Shown here in pieces: positions 47,082 to 55,333 of a stretch of DNA of 55,333 nt. Below the pieces are notes generated by a model, which was not told where the DNA came from, did no database searches, and saw nothing but the letters and a program-made list of their open reading frames with translations. Source of the DNA: Candidatus Auribacterota bacterium (GTDB lineage Bacteria > Auribacterota > Ancaeobacteria > Ancaeobacterales > Ancaeobacteraceae); the NCBI GenBank assembly GCA_022711655.1, contig JAKLEM010000011.1, positions 1 to 55,333 of the forward strand, read 5' to 3'. Both the position numbers and the translations under genes were made by a program. The first letter of the stretch is position 1. Each line of letters begins with the position of its first letter.

Positions 47082-49727
47082 ATGGATTCCGTCAATCTGC
47101 GTAAAACGTTCCTCAAGTTCTTCGAATCGAAAGGGCATACGGTCTGCCAGAGCGACCTGCTGGTCCCGTCGAGCGATCCGACGCTGCTCTTCACCACCGC
47201 GGGGATGGTCCAGTTCAAGGACCTCTACGCCGGCGCGCCGCTGAAATTCTCGCGCGCGGCGACGGTCCAGAAGTGCCTCCGCGCCGGCGGCAAGGGGAGC
47301 GACCTCGAGAACGTCGGCAGGACGCTTCGCCACCACACCTTCTTCGAGATGCTCGGCAATTTCTCGTTCGGCGACTACTTCAAGGAAGACGCGATCAAGT
47401 GGGCGTGGGAGTTCATCACCGATGTCCTCGACCTTCCCAAAGAGAACATCTATATCTCCGTGTACAAGGACGACGCAGACGCCTACAAGCTCTGGACAAA
47501 GAAGATCGGCATTCCCGGGAGGCGGATGGCGAAGCTGGGGAAGAAGGATAACTTCTGGGGGCCTGCCGGCACGACCGGCGCCTGCGGCCCCTCGTCGGAG
47601 ATCTATTTCGACCTCGGCAAAGAGCGAAGCTGCGGCAAGCCGGACTGCGCCGTCGGCTGCGACTGCGAGCGCTATATCGAGTTCTGGAACCTGGTGTTCC
47701 CGCAGTTTTTCCAGAACGAGGACGGCAGCCAGCGCGAGCTGGAGCGTCGCGGCATCGACACCGGGATGGGGCTCGAGCGCCTCGCCTTCATCACGCAGGG
47801 CGTCGCGAGCAATTACGGGACCGACCTCTTCGCGCCGATCATCCACGAGATCCGCAAGTACACGCCGTACGATTACTCCGAGAAGAACGCGTTCGGCTAT
47901 CACGTCATCGCCGACCATATCCGGGCGCTTACCTTCGCGCTGTCGGAGAACATCCTCCCGTCAAACGAAGGGCGCGGCTATGTCCTGCGCCGGATCCTGC
48001 GCAGGGCCGTCCGCTACGCGCGCAAGATCGGCATCCAGAAGCCGTTCCTCTATAAGGTGGCCGCAGCGGTCGTTCACGTGATGCGGGAGCCGTACCCCGA
48101 GCTCGAGAAGAGCCGCGAGCACGTCAGCGGCATCATCAAGAACGAGGAAGAGCGCTTCCACATGACGCTCGACAACGGCATGGCGATCCTCGACGACATA
48201 CTCGAGCGCTCGAAGGCGAAGAAGCTCCTCAAGGGCGACGACGTCTTCAAGCTCTACGACACGTACGGCTTCCCGATAGACATCATCAGGGACATCGCGA
48301 CCGACGAGGGATACGCGCTCGACGAGGAGGGGTTTCAGAAGCTGATGGTCGAGCAGAAAGAGCGCGCGCGGGCGAGCTGGAAAGGCGACAAGCTTGCCGC
48401 GGAGACCGCGGTATATCAGACGATCAAGAACCGCGAGGGGGCGACGCACTTTATCGGGCACGAAGAGATCGAGCGCGACGTCAACGTCGGCGCGATCGTA
48501 AAAGAGGGCGCGGAGATCAGGGAGGCGCGCGCCGGCGATGCGGTGGAGATCGTCCTCGACAAGACGCCGTTCTACGCGGAATCGGGCGGGCAGGCCGGCG
48601 ACGGCGGCGTCCTGACAACCGACGCATGCACCGTCGAGATCGCCGACACGATAAAGCTTCTCGACAACCTCTGGGTGCACAAGGGGAAAGTCTCGAAAGG
48701 ATCGCTCAAGGTCGGCGACTATGTGACCGCGAAGGTCGACACCGACAAGCGGCGTTCGACGGCCCGGCACCATACGGCGACGCATATCCTGCATAATGTC
48801 CTGCGCCGTGTCCTGGGCGGCCATGTCAAGCAGGCCGGCTCGCTGGTCGATCAAGACCGCCTTCGCTTCGATTTCACGCACGTGAAGGCGCTCGACGCGC
48901 GCGAGCTCGACCGCGTCGAAGAGCTGGTCAACGAGGAGATCCTCTCCAACCATCTCGTGGTGACCACGATCAAAAGCTACGACGAAGTCCGCAAGTCGGA
49001 CGTTATCGCCCTCTTCGACGAGAAATACGGCGAGACGGTGCGCGTCGTCAGCGTAGGCGAGTTCAGCAAAGAGCTGTGCGGCGGGACGCACATCGAGCGG
49101 ACCGGCGAGATAGGGATGTTCAAGATCACGGCCGAAACGTCGGTCGCCGCAGGCGTCAGGCGCATCGAGGCGGTGTGCGGCACGCGCGCACTCGCCTACG
49201 TCAAGAAAGAGGAGGCGGTGATCGGCGACCTTACGCAGCTTCTCAAGGCGGCGCCCGCGGAGCTGCTGCCGCGCGTACAGAAGATGATCGACGATGCGCG
49301 GCAGGCGGATAAGGAGAAGGCGGCGCAGGGGAAACGCGACGTTACGTCGAAGCTCGACGATATCGTCAAGTCCGCCGTCGAGGTCAGGGGGACGCCGGTG
49401 GTGGCCGCATGCCTGGAGGACGTGGCGATGGACCTGTTGCGGGAGGTTGCCGACGGCCTCAAGCTGAAGGTGAAGAGCGGCGTCATTGTCCTCGGCTCGG
49501 TCAAGGACGGCAAGGTGTCGTTCGTCTGCGCGATAGCCGACGGGCTCGTTCAGTCCGGCGTCAGCGCGATCGACATTGTCAAGAAGGCGGCGGCGATCGC
49601 CGGGGGGAGCGGCGGCGGACGGAAAGAGATGGCGAGCGCAGGCGGCAAGGACGCTTCCAAGGTCGCCGAGGCGATCCAGGCCGTCCCGAAGATCGTCGAC
49701 GAGTGCCTGTCCTCGCTCGTGAAATAG
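47082..49727 (+). CDS. alaS: Alanine--tRNA ligase
   Basis: 881 residues; class II synthetase charging tRNA-Ala. The conserved N-terminus (LRKTFLKFFESKGH), motif 2 region RHHTFFEMLGNFSFGDYFK, motif 3 GIDTGMGLERL, the editing-domain zinc motif RHHTATHILHNVLRR with CGGTHIERTGEIG, and the C-terminal DHHA1/C-Ala domain (GSGGGRKEMASAGGKD) are all present. ATG is preferred over the upstream TTG because of the usual MDSVNLRKTF start. Confidence 0.98.
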   Translation: MDSVNLRKTFLKFFESKGHTVCQSDLLVPSSDPTLLFTTAGMVQFKDLYAGAPLKFSRAATVQKCLRAGGKGSDLENVGRTLRHHTFFEMLGNFSFGDYFKEDAIKWAWEFITDVLDLPKENIYISVYKDDADAYKLWTKKIGIPGRRMAKLGKKDNFWGPAGTTGACGPSSEIYFDLGKERSCGKPDCAVGCDCERYIEFWNLVFPQFFQNEDGSQRELERRGIDTGMGLERLAFITQGVASNYGTDLFAPIIHEIRKYTPYDYSEKNAFGYHVIADHIRALTFALSENILPSNEGRGYVLRRILRRAVRYARKIGIQKPFLYKVAAAVVHVMREPYPELEKSREHVSGIIKNEEERFHMTLDNGMAILDDILERSKAKKLLKGDDVFKLYDTYGFPIDIIRDIATDEGYALDEEGFQKLMVEQKERARASWKGDKLAAETAVYQTIKNREGATHFIGHEEIERDVNVGAIVKEGAEIREARAGDAVEIVLDKTPFYAESGGQAGDGGVLTTDACTVEIADTIKLLDNLWVHKGKVSKGSLKVGDYVTAKVDTDKRRSTARHHTATHILHNVLRRVLGGHVKQAGSLVDQDRLRFDFTHVKALDARELDRVEELVNEEILSNHLVVTTIKSYDEVRKSDVIALFDEKYGETVRVVSVGEFSKELCGGTHIERTGEIGMFKITAETSVAAGVRRIEAVCGTRALAYVKKEEAVIGDLTQLLKAAPAELLPRVQKMIDDARQADKEKAAQGKRDVTSKLDDIVKSAVEVRGTPVVAACLEDVAMDLLREVADGLKLKVKSGVIVLGSVKDGKVSFVCAIADGLVQSGVSAIDIVKKAAAIAGGSGGGRKEMASAGGKDASKVAEAIQAVPKIVDECLSSLVK

Positions 49728-49734
49728 GATAAGC

Positions 49735-50076
49735 ATGAAGATAGATTCCTATTCGTTCGGCAAGATCGTCATCGACGGCAAGGACTACACGTCTGACCTT
49801 ATCGCCTGCAACGGCGAGGTCGACGCCGCCTGGTGGCGCAAGGCGGGCCACGAGCTCGGGGTCGACGACCTGAACGACATCTTGGTTTTTCAGCCGAAGA
49901 CCGTGATCGTCGGCACCGGCCACGACGGCTTCATGAAGGTCCTGCCCGAGGCCGAAGATTTTTGCCGCCGCAAGGGGATACAGCTTCTCGTCAAGAAGAC
50001 GCAGATCGCCTGCGACGTCTACAACAGCATCGCAGACCAGTCCCAGGTTGTCTTCGCCGCCCACCTGACCTGCTAG
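49735..50076 (+). CDS. Mth938-like domain protein
   Basis: 113 residues matching the single-domain Mth938/DUF498 family (FGKIVIDGKDYTSDLI...ILVFQPKTVIVGTGHDGFMKVLPEAEDFCRRKGIQLLVKKTQIACDVYN-type pattern). The fold is known but the biochemical role is not; eukaryotic relatives include AAMDC and NDUFAF3. It starts eight bases after alaS and probably shares its transcript. Confidence 0.88.
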   Translation: MKIDSYSFGKIVIDGKDYTSDLIACNGEVDAAWWRKAGHELGVDDLNDILVFQPKTVIVGTGHDGFMKVLPEAEDFCRRKGIQLLVKKTQIACDVYNSIADQSQVVFAAHLTC

Positions 50077-50206
50077 CCGCCGCGGTATGGCAGCAGGGGA
50101 CCCCTTGGTTTTCCCGTTGCGGCGTTGTGCGCAAAAATCCTGTAAAAATCATTGCATATTTTTCTGTCTTTTATTACTATGTGTCTCCAATTTAAGGAGG
50201 ATGATC

Positions 50207-50458
50207 ATGGCTGACGAAGTTAAACAGGATGAAAGCACGCCCGCGGCACCCGCAGAAGGCGCGGCGCCCGCGGCTGAGGCGAAGAAAAAAGAAGTCCCGC
50301 CGGCGATCCCGAGCGGCAAGAATTCTCGCCCCAAGGCGTGTTCGCAGTGCAACAAGGCACTGAAGAGGAAAACGTGGTACTATCGCCACGGCAAGTACTT
50401 CTGCAATAAGCGCTGCTGGAAGACCTCTACACAGCCGAAGGAAACAAAAGCGGCGTAA
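50207..50458 (+). CDS. Small CxxC/CxxxC zinc-binding protein with Ala/Pro-rich N-terminus
   Basis: 83 residues. The first 40 are low-complexity (Ala, Pro, Glu, Lys), then four cysteines, C45-x2-C48 and C66-x3-C70, flank an aromatic stretch (KTWYYRHGKYFC), the layout of a small treble-clef or zinc ribbon. A role in nucleic-acid or protein binding is possible but not shown. The ribosome site AAGGAGG is six bases before this ATG; another ATG two codons earlier is too close to it. A strong terminator closes the gene. Confidence 0.75.
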   Translation: MADEVKQDESTPAAPAEGAAPAAEAKKKEVPPAIPSGKNSRPKACSQCNKALKRKTWYYRHGKYFCNKRCWKTSTQPKETKAA

Positions 50459-50483
50459 CAGCAGGTCTGTCAAACAGGCTGGA

Positions 50484-50517
50484 AAAGGGGTCCATAGCGA
50501 ACTATGGGCCCTTTTTT
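50484..50517 (+). terminator. Intrinsic terminator after the small zinc-protein gene
   Basis: A stem built on CCATAG/CTATGG with flanking GGG/CCC pairs and a CGAA loop is followed by six T residues, with an A run on the 5' side. Confidence 0.88.
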
Positions 50518-50532
50518 CATTTGAGGCATCTT

Positions 50533-51126
50533 ATGAGAAGAACGATAGCGTTTTTCGTGTGTATCCTGATAGCCGCCGCCATGGCACGAGCGGATGCGGC
50601 GGGCACGCTCGACGACATTTATAAGAAAGTCGGCCGGACAGATCCGAAGGCTCAGAAAGCCGACGACATGCCCTCCAATGGTAAGGGGACAATACAGATC
50701 CAGGGAGTCAACAAGGGAAAGATCAGCGGCTGGGCAGGTGACGGCGGGGCCGGTACGCCGCTCATGCCCTCGATCGACATCAGGTTCAAGATCTACAAGC
50801 GCGGCCAGGTGGAAGTCCCGTATCTCGCCTGTTATCTCTTCGATAAGGATAAGAAGGCGATCAGGAAGATGACCGAATACCTCGAGCTCACGCCGGCCGG
50901 TTCCCAGGAACCGGCTTCAAAGAACGTATTCACCGGCAGCCGGACCAATACCGTCCAGTTCGTCTACCCGAAAGACCTCAACTTCAAGTACGTGATCGCC
51001 GTCGTCGGCAACGACACCGACGGCATCTACGCCCGCTCGATGAGCCGCAACGTCAGCGTCAACGACTTCGATTTCCCCGAAAAGAAGCTTCTCAAAGGCA
51101 ACAAGCCGCCGAAGCCCTCCAAGTAG
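50533..51126 (+). CDS. Secreted protein of unknown function
   Basis: 197 residues with a signal peptide (1 to about 20, ARA|DAAG). The mature protein has a short helical start (GTLDDIYKKVGR) and then a beta-rich domain with segments such as PSIDIRFKIYKRGQVEVPYLACYLFDKDKK and a lysine-rich tail (PEKKLLKGNKPPKPSK). I recognise no family. I chose the ATG that begins the signal peptide. A terminator lies upstream, so it probably has its own promoter, which I could not identify. Confidence 0.75.
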   Translation: MRRTIAFFVCILIAAAMARADAAGTLDDIYKKVGRTDPKAQKADDMPSNGKGTIQIQGVNKGKISGWAGDGGAGTPLMPSIDIRFKIYKRGQVEVPYLACYLFDKDKKAIRKMTEYLELTPAGSQEPASKNVFTGSRTNTVQFVYPKDLNFKYVIAVVGNDTDGIYARSMSRNVSVNDFDFPEKKLLKGNKPPKPSK

Positions 51127-51201
51127 GCATCTTTTCAGTTGAGAGCATTCGCGCATCAAAGCCCCCGTCAGAATCAGTATCTTCTGTTTTGCGCCAACCG
51201 C

Positions 51202-51230
51202 TTGACAAGCAGGATTTTATGTTGTACAAT
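51202..51230 (+). promoter_or_regulatory. Consensus sigma-70-type promoter for the SpoIIE-domain giant protein
   Basis: TTGACA and TACAAT are 17 bases apart. The start codon is about 80 bases downstream with AGAGG as ribosome site. It resembles the promoter at 18577, which serves the other LAPxS protein. Confidence 0.75.
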
Positions 51231-51307
51231 CGTTAAGCGATGTAAATCAGTTTCAAAGTTCACAACAAAGGGTGCGAACCGTGTTCTCTTTTAGAGGTCG
51301 ATCAACA

Positions 51308-54300
51308 ATGCATAAAAAGATCGTATCGCTGGCGATAACGGCGATATTCCTGCTTAACGCAGTTGTCACTGCGGCGCCCCTCTCCGGAAATGACGAACTG
51401 TCTGCCCTCGCACCCCGGTCGGAAGGGACGGCTGATCATTTCAAAGACCTTCAGGAAGCGATCAGGCTCGAAGAGCAGCGGCGCGAGGGGCTCAACAGGA
51501 ACGGCGGGGCTTTGGCTCATCATTTCGGAAAAGAGAGCTACGAGCTGAAACGCTCGGCGGAGTCGTTCTTTAAAATGGGGAAGGTTGCGGAGGGGATCGA
51601 GAAGCTGCGCGAAGCGAAACAGGCGGTCCGCAAGGACCTCGGATCGGTCGAGCGATTGTATAAGGAATATCTCGAGCTGACAGGCGGGGAATCCGTCGAT
51701 AAGCTGGTGCAGGCGCATTTTCTCCTCGAAGAGCACCGCTCGTTCTACGAGCACCTTAACAAATTCGAAGACGATGCCATCAAAGGCATCATCGTCGATA
51801 ACATGGGATCGTCGTTCAGGAGCGAGTTCGAGGAGTTCGCGGGCCGACCGGTGAGGGATATGTCGTATGGCGAGATGCAGTCCCTGATCACCCCGTTCAA
51901 CGCGCTGAAACTCCGCCGGCAGAACAAGGCTGAGATCGACCAGATACTGCGCGACGGTTTCTTCGATGTCAACTACGTGATGGACCAGTATCTCGACCCG
52001 ATGCTCGACATGGAGGGGATGCAGGCGGAAACGCTCAGGAAGTACGGCGTCGTCGTGGGCGGCGATGCGATCATCGTCCTGCGCGACGATAACGGCGACA
52101 TCTATCTTTTTGAGATGGATGCGTCGGGGCACGGCTGGTTTGCCGCGAAGGTCCTTGATGCGGTGATACCGTTTATTTACAAAAAGTGGGAAGAAAGGAG
52201 CCGGGGGTTCCTCAACGAGGATTTCATCAGGGACCTTGACCTTCTTGTCGAGCGCTGCAGGGAGTTCAAGGGGCAGGGGCTGGAATACCTTCCTTTCAAC
52301 GCGGTCCGCATCGGCGCCTATGACGGAAAGGTCGATTGTTACAGCCTCGGCGCCGACCCTGCGCTGTTCGTCAACGCCAAAGGTTTCGTCCAGAAGATGA
52401 GGACAGAGGGCTCTCCGCTGGGGCTCATAGAGAGTACCGGGATCCCTTCCCAGCGGTTGAGATCGGTGATGAAGAAAGGAGACCGCCTGATCATGCACAG
52501 CGACGGCGTCTCCGATGCGCGGACCCCTGCGCGGGGAATGTACCAGCGCAAGATGCATGAATTTATCAGCGCTTATGTCGTACAGAATCAGAGCCTTGAG
52601 ATGGAGCGGGCGGCCGACGAGGTCCTGAAGAAGATGAAGGGCGTCATCCAGCTGAGTCCGAACGAAGAAGAGGACCTCCGGCGGTATGTTTCCGAGAAAT
52701 ACGAGGCCCTGATCTCGTATGACGAGATGCTGAAGGAGGTCTTCGAGCGAAACCCGAAGCTCTCCCCGGAACTGCTGACGGAGTCGATCCTCAAAGATAT
52801 CGTTATTTGGACCGGCGCGGAAAGCAAAGCTCACCTGTGGAATGACTATGTGGAGAAATCTCTCGACGCGTTCTTTGATACTTGTTCCGCGCCGAACGAG
52901 GCGCTGTACGACGCGGTCTTGCAGGACCTGAAAGACAGCCGCCGCGAAAGTCCGGAGGCGGCCGAGAAGCAGCTGGAGCATGCGAGGGCGATCGGCAATT
53001 CGCTGAAGTTCCTCGCGTTCATCCAGGAACATATGGCGTTGCCTTCCGATGAGCTGAAGAAGCTCATCAAAGAGAATCACGCCGCTTTCAGCGGCCAGCC
53101 GGTCAGCTACGCCGAAATGGTCGGTGACGACCTCTGCATGGTGAGCATGCTCTACAAGGGGCCGCCGAAAAAGAAGGACCTTCTTCTCCCTGACCGTTCC
53201 GTGGGCAGCATTGATATCGCCTTGACGCAGAAGATCCCGTCTGTTTTCGGCGATGAGAACTACGCTGAAGTATTCGCGGAGATCTTCGGACCTGCCGCGG
53301 AGGCGGTCCCGCTGAACGAGCTGCTGAAGAAAGCCGGGCCTGTTCATGTCAATATCGTCGAGGGGAAGAAGCTGGCGTATCACAAGGGCGGCGCTCTTTA
53401 CATAAATGATTCTCTGTTCATGCCTCCGAAGAAACTCGCCAGGATGGGCGCGCTTTCCGAGCAAAAGGCTAAAAAGTGGCTCTCCGAAGAGGAAGAGCTG
53501 GCGTTCAGATCGCTCAAGGAGAGCTTTAGCGAGTCGGTAGCAGCTGTCCAGTTCGTCCTGTATGTCAATCTCTTGTACCGGGCGTCCCAGAACGAGGCAG
53601 GGGTCGCAGCCTGGAAGGATATATACGGGAAAGCGGTTCAGTATTTTCTCACGCTTTCCCGCCGATCGCAGGATTCGCTTCTGGCCATCTTGCGGCAGTT
53701 CAGGAAAGCGGATTATCTGACCGACAGTTTTGTCAGGATATTCTCGCAGGTCAAGCTCACGGGCCTTAGCCAGGTCCTGGACAAAGAGATCGGGACAAGT
53801 GCGGCCCTTGTCGCGCAGAAAGACGCGGCCGACCGCCTCGCCGTCCTCCTGTTCGAGATCGAGGCCGGAAAAGACCGGTGGCGGGAGGTCCAGAAACGGC
53901 TTTCTTCGCTCAGCGGGGCCGATATCCAGGAGCTTGACATGGAGGACGAGGTGCAGCCCCTGTTGGCGTCTGTATGGGGTCTTGTTACGGATGAAAGGAC
54001 GGCGATAGGAGAAGCCGTTCGTCAGGAGGTTATCGCCGAGACAAAGAAGGTCATGTATGACATCATTGCCGCGCGGCAGCGCTCGCTGACGGCATCCCAG
54101 TCCAAGATCCTCGCCGGGGCCCATGAGCTCCTTGCGGGGGAGATATCCATACTCCGCGATTTCTTCCTGCGCGATCTCATCAGCGGGGATATGGCGGTGA
54201 AGGGGCTCAGCTTCAGGAACGATGATCTGGTGTGCCGTATCAAAAAGGGGAAACAGCAGTTCGGGACTCTCGCATTGAACGATATGCATGTGTATAAGCG

Positions 54301-55333
54301 GGGGACGCGTGAGTTCGTGATCATCGATAAAGAGGAAGACGTGCCGGTCGTCCTCGAGATCGACGTCGAAACGCGGAAGCTGTCGATCAGGAAGTATTTC
54401 GACGACAAGACCTACACATTCCTCTTTCCCGAAAAAGATATCGAGATCAAAAAACCGAAGCTCGCAACATCGGGGATAATGATACGCAGGGAAACCTCGC
54501 CGGACCGGGTCCATTTTATTGCTGACGGCATGATCGGAAAAGACGGCCGGCTTACGATCGAGAAGATCTATGAGCCCGCCGCGCTCGTCAAGAACGTGCC
54601 CGACCTTCGCAGCGGCGCGGTTGCTGAGACGGTCTCGAAGGTCTTTGAGCGGGCGAGCCGGTTGTATCGGCCCGCCGATCGGGTCAGGATCCGGTTCGTG
54701 TCCGGCAACGAGCGGACCGCGGCAACGGCTGCGTACACGGGGCGAGAACCGCTTATCGCTGTCGATATCGAGGGGCTCCTGGATCCCGACCTCTTTCTCA
54801 TGGACCTTGAGGAAGAGCTTATGCACCTCGAGATCGCGAAGATGCCAGCGGCTCAGCGCCCGCCGCTCGCCATTGAGGAGATCATGACCGCGCTCCTGAA
54901 AGTGCACCGCTTCAGGTCGTATCCTCCCGACGTCAAGGCGCGCATCCTGAATATCCTGCGTTCGCAGAAGAACAATCTCGACGACCAGGGTTTTTACGAG
55001 ATACTGTCGTTTCCCGCGGCACTATCCCACGATGCGCAGATCGAAGCGGTTATTTCATACGTCGGCCGTCCGGGTGTCTATCCCGAAGAGGTGGCAGCCT
55101 ATCTCTCGAACAGGTCGCCGGACGACATCAAGGATGAGCTGCACGGCAGGATAGCCGGCGCAGACGGGTGGAGTGCGGACTGGTACTCGGCGATCCTTGA
55201 AATGTTTCCTCGAGAGCTGACCGATCCGGCGGGGAATCCCGCGGCGGTACTGCCTATTGAAGAGCTGCTGTCGTATATATACCGGACGCACCACCAGGTC
55301 CTCAGAAGATATATTGAATCGATACCCCCCGAT
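51308..55333 (+). CDS. Large exported protein with SpoIIE/PP2C-type phosphatase domain (3' partial)
   Basis: The frame is open from ATG for 1342 codons to the right edge with no stop, so the C-terminus is missing. A signal peptide (1 to about 22) is followed by L34-A-P-R-S38. Residues about 45-240 are helical. Residues about 245-430 are a SpoIIE-like phosphatase: GGDAIIVL with D253, DASGHG 271-276 and GDRLIMHSDGVSDAR with D392 and D399, as in the PP2C metal site, plus GSPLGL. The following 900 residues are mostly helical and unassigned, with EEELMHLEIA near the end. PP2C/SpoIIE enzymes dephosphorylate Ser/Thr, usually on partner-switching proteins; here the signal peptide implies export or periplasmic location. 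Confidence 0.82.
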   Translation, partial: MHKKIVSLAITAIFLLNAVVTAAPLSGNDELSALAPRSEGTADHFKDLQEAIRLEEQRREGLNRNGGALAHHFGKESYELKRSAESFFKMGKVAEGIEKLREAKQAVRKDLGSVERLYKEYLELTGGESVDKLVQAHFLLEEHRSFYEHLNKFEDDAIKGIIVDNMGSSFRSEFEEFAGRPVRDMSYGEMQSLITPFNALKLRRQNKAEIDQILRDGFFDVNYVMDQYLDPMLDMEGMQAETLRKYGVVVGGDAIIVLRDDNGDIYLFEMDASGHGWFAAKVLDAVIPFIYKKWEERSRGFLNEDFIRDLDLLVERCREFKGQGLEYLPFNAVRIGAYDGKVDCYSLGADPALFVNAKGFVQKMRTEGSPLGLIESTGIPSQRLRSVMKKGDRLIMHSDGVSDARTPARGMYQRKMHEFISAYVVQNQSLEMERAADEVLKKMKGVIQLSPNEEEDLRRYVSEKYEALISYDEMLKEVFERNPKLSPELLTESILKDIVIWTGAESKAHLWNDYVEKSLDAFFDTCSAPNEALYDAVLQDLKDSRRESPEAAEKQLEHARAIGNSLKFLAFIQEHMALPSDELKKLIKENHAAFSGQPVSYAEMVGDDLCMVSMLYKGPPKKKDLLLPDRSVGSIDIALTQKIPSVFGDENYAEVFAEIFGPAAEAVPLNELLKKAGPVHVNIVEGKKLAYHKGGALYINDSLFMPPKKLARMGALSEQKAKKWLSEEEELAFRSLKESFSESVAAVQFVLYVNLLYRASQNEAGVAAWKDIYGKAVQYFLTLSRRSQDSLLAILRQFRKADYLTDSFVRIFSQVKLTGLSQVLDKEIGTSAALVAQKDAADRLAVLLFEIEAGKDRWREVQKRLSSLSGADIQELDMEDEVQPLLASVWGLVTDERTAIGEAVRQEVIAETKKVMYDIIAARQRSLTASQSKILAGAHELLAGEISILRDFFLRDLISGDMAVKGLSFRNDDLVCRIKKGKQQFGTLALNDMHVYKRGTREFVIIDKEEDVPVVLEIDVETRKLSIRKYFDDKTYTFLFPEKDIEIKKPKLATSGIMIRRETSPDRVHFIADGMIGKDGRLTIEKIYEPAALVKNVPDLRSGAVAETVSKVFERASRLYRPADRVRIRFVSGNERTAATAAYTGREPLIAVDIEGLLDPDLFLMDLEEELMHLEIAKMPAAQRPPLAIEEIMTALLKVHRFRSYPPDVKARILNILRSQKNNLDDQGFYEILSFPAALSHDAQIEAVISYVGRPGVYPEEVAAYLSNRSPDDIKDELHGRIAGADGWSADWYSAILEMFPRELTDPAGNPAAVLPIEELLSYIYRTHHQVLRRYIESIPPD

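Noticed and set aside
51302..54907. A long open frame (about 1200 codons) on the minus strand
   Set aside because: The plus strand is open over the same stretch with a signal peptide and SpoIIE phosphatase motifs, plus a promoter and ribosome site. The minus frame has a low-complexity Arg/Leu/Asp composition typical of antisense shadows in high-GC DNA.

Overview
The window is high-GC bacterial chromosome, densely packed and coded entirely on the + strand. It reads as an environmental, deeply branching Gram-negative lineage. Candidatus Omnitrophota (PVC superphylum) is my best guess, from very large multidomain proteins with unusual domain mixes, an autotransporter-repeat PEP-CTERM protein, a small zinc protein and otherwise ordinary housekeeping genes. 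That placement is inference; no rRNA gene is present to confirm it.

Layout. (1) 2-10255: a giant protein, open at the left edge, joining a UPF1-like SF1 helicase, two copies of an HELSH zincin-like module, a third HExxH region beside membrane-like segments, and a C-terminal metallo-beta-lactamase fold. (2) 10373-14612: a promoter, then a PaaK/CapK-type adenylating enzyme, an MtnX-like HAD phosphatase, a class III aminotransferase and a D,D-carboxypeptidase. (3) 14651-21753: exported proteins, namely a PEP-CTERM autotransporter-repeat protein, a tiny Gly/Tyr/His-rich secreted protein with its own promoter and terminator, and a 1025-residue exported protein with two Rossmann/SAM-type motifs. 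(4) 21808-33076: plsY, gpsA, tRNA-Pro(GGG), then the aspartate-family and branched-chain block hom, thrC, apgM-like, lysC, cimA and valS. The apgM-like gene probably supplies the missing homoserine kinase step. (5) 33101-41663: a GGQ-domain release-factor-like protein, uvrB, nadC, birA, coaX, a DUF3343-cysteine desulfurase fusion, mnmA, pncC and a STAS protein, several joined by ATGA overlaps. (6) 41719-50458: a serine hydrolase with a membrane tail, thpR, recA, an HtrA protease, alaS, an Mth938-like protein and a small zinc protein closed by a strong terminator. (7) 50533-55333: a secreted protein of unknown function, then a second very large exported protein with a SpoIIE/PP2C-type phosphatase domain that runs off the right edge.

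How it fits together. Regions 4-6 are core metabolism (threonine/isoleucine/valine supply, NAD, biotin, CoA, tRNA thiolation, tRNA charging, DNA repair). Regions 1, 3 and 7 are the unusual part: large proteins in which domains normally found inside cells (helicase, methyltransferase, PP2C phosphatase) are fused into long, mostly unassignable polypeptides, two of them behind Sec signal peptides. Those two share an L-A-P-[KR]-S motif just after the signal peptide, which suggests a common export or anchoring route. No CRISPR array, insertion sequence, rRNA or phage module was seen.
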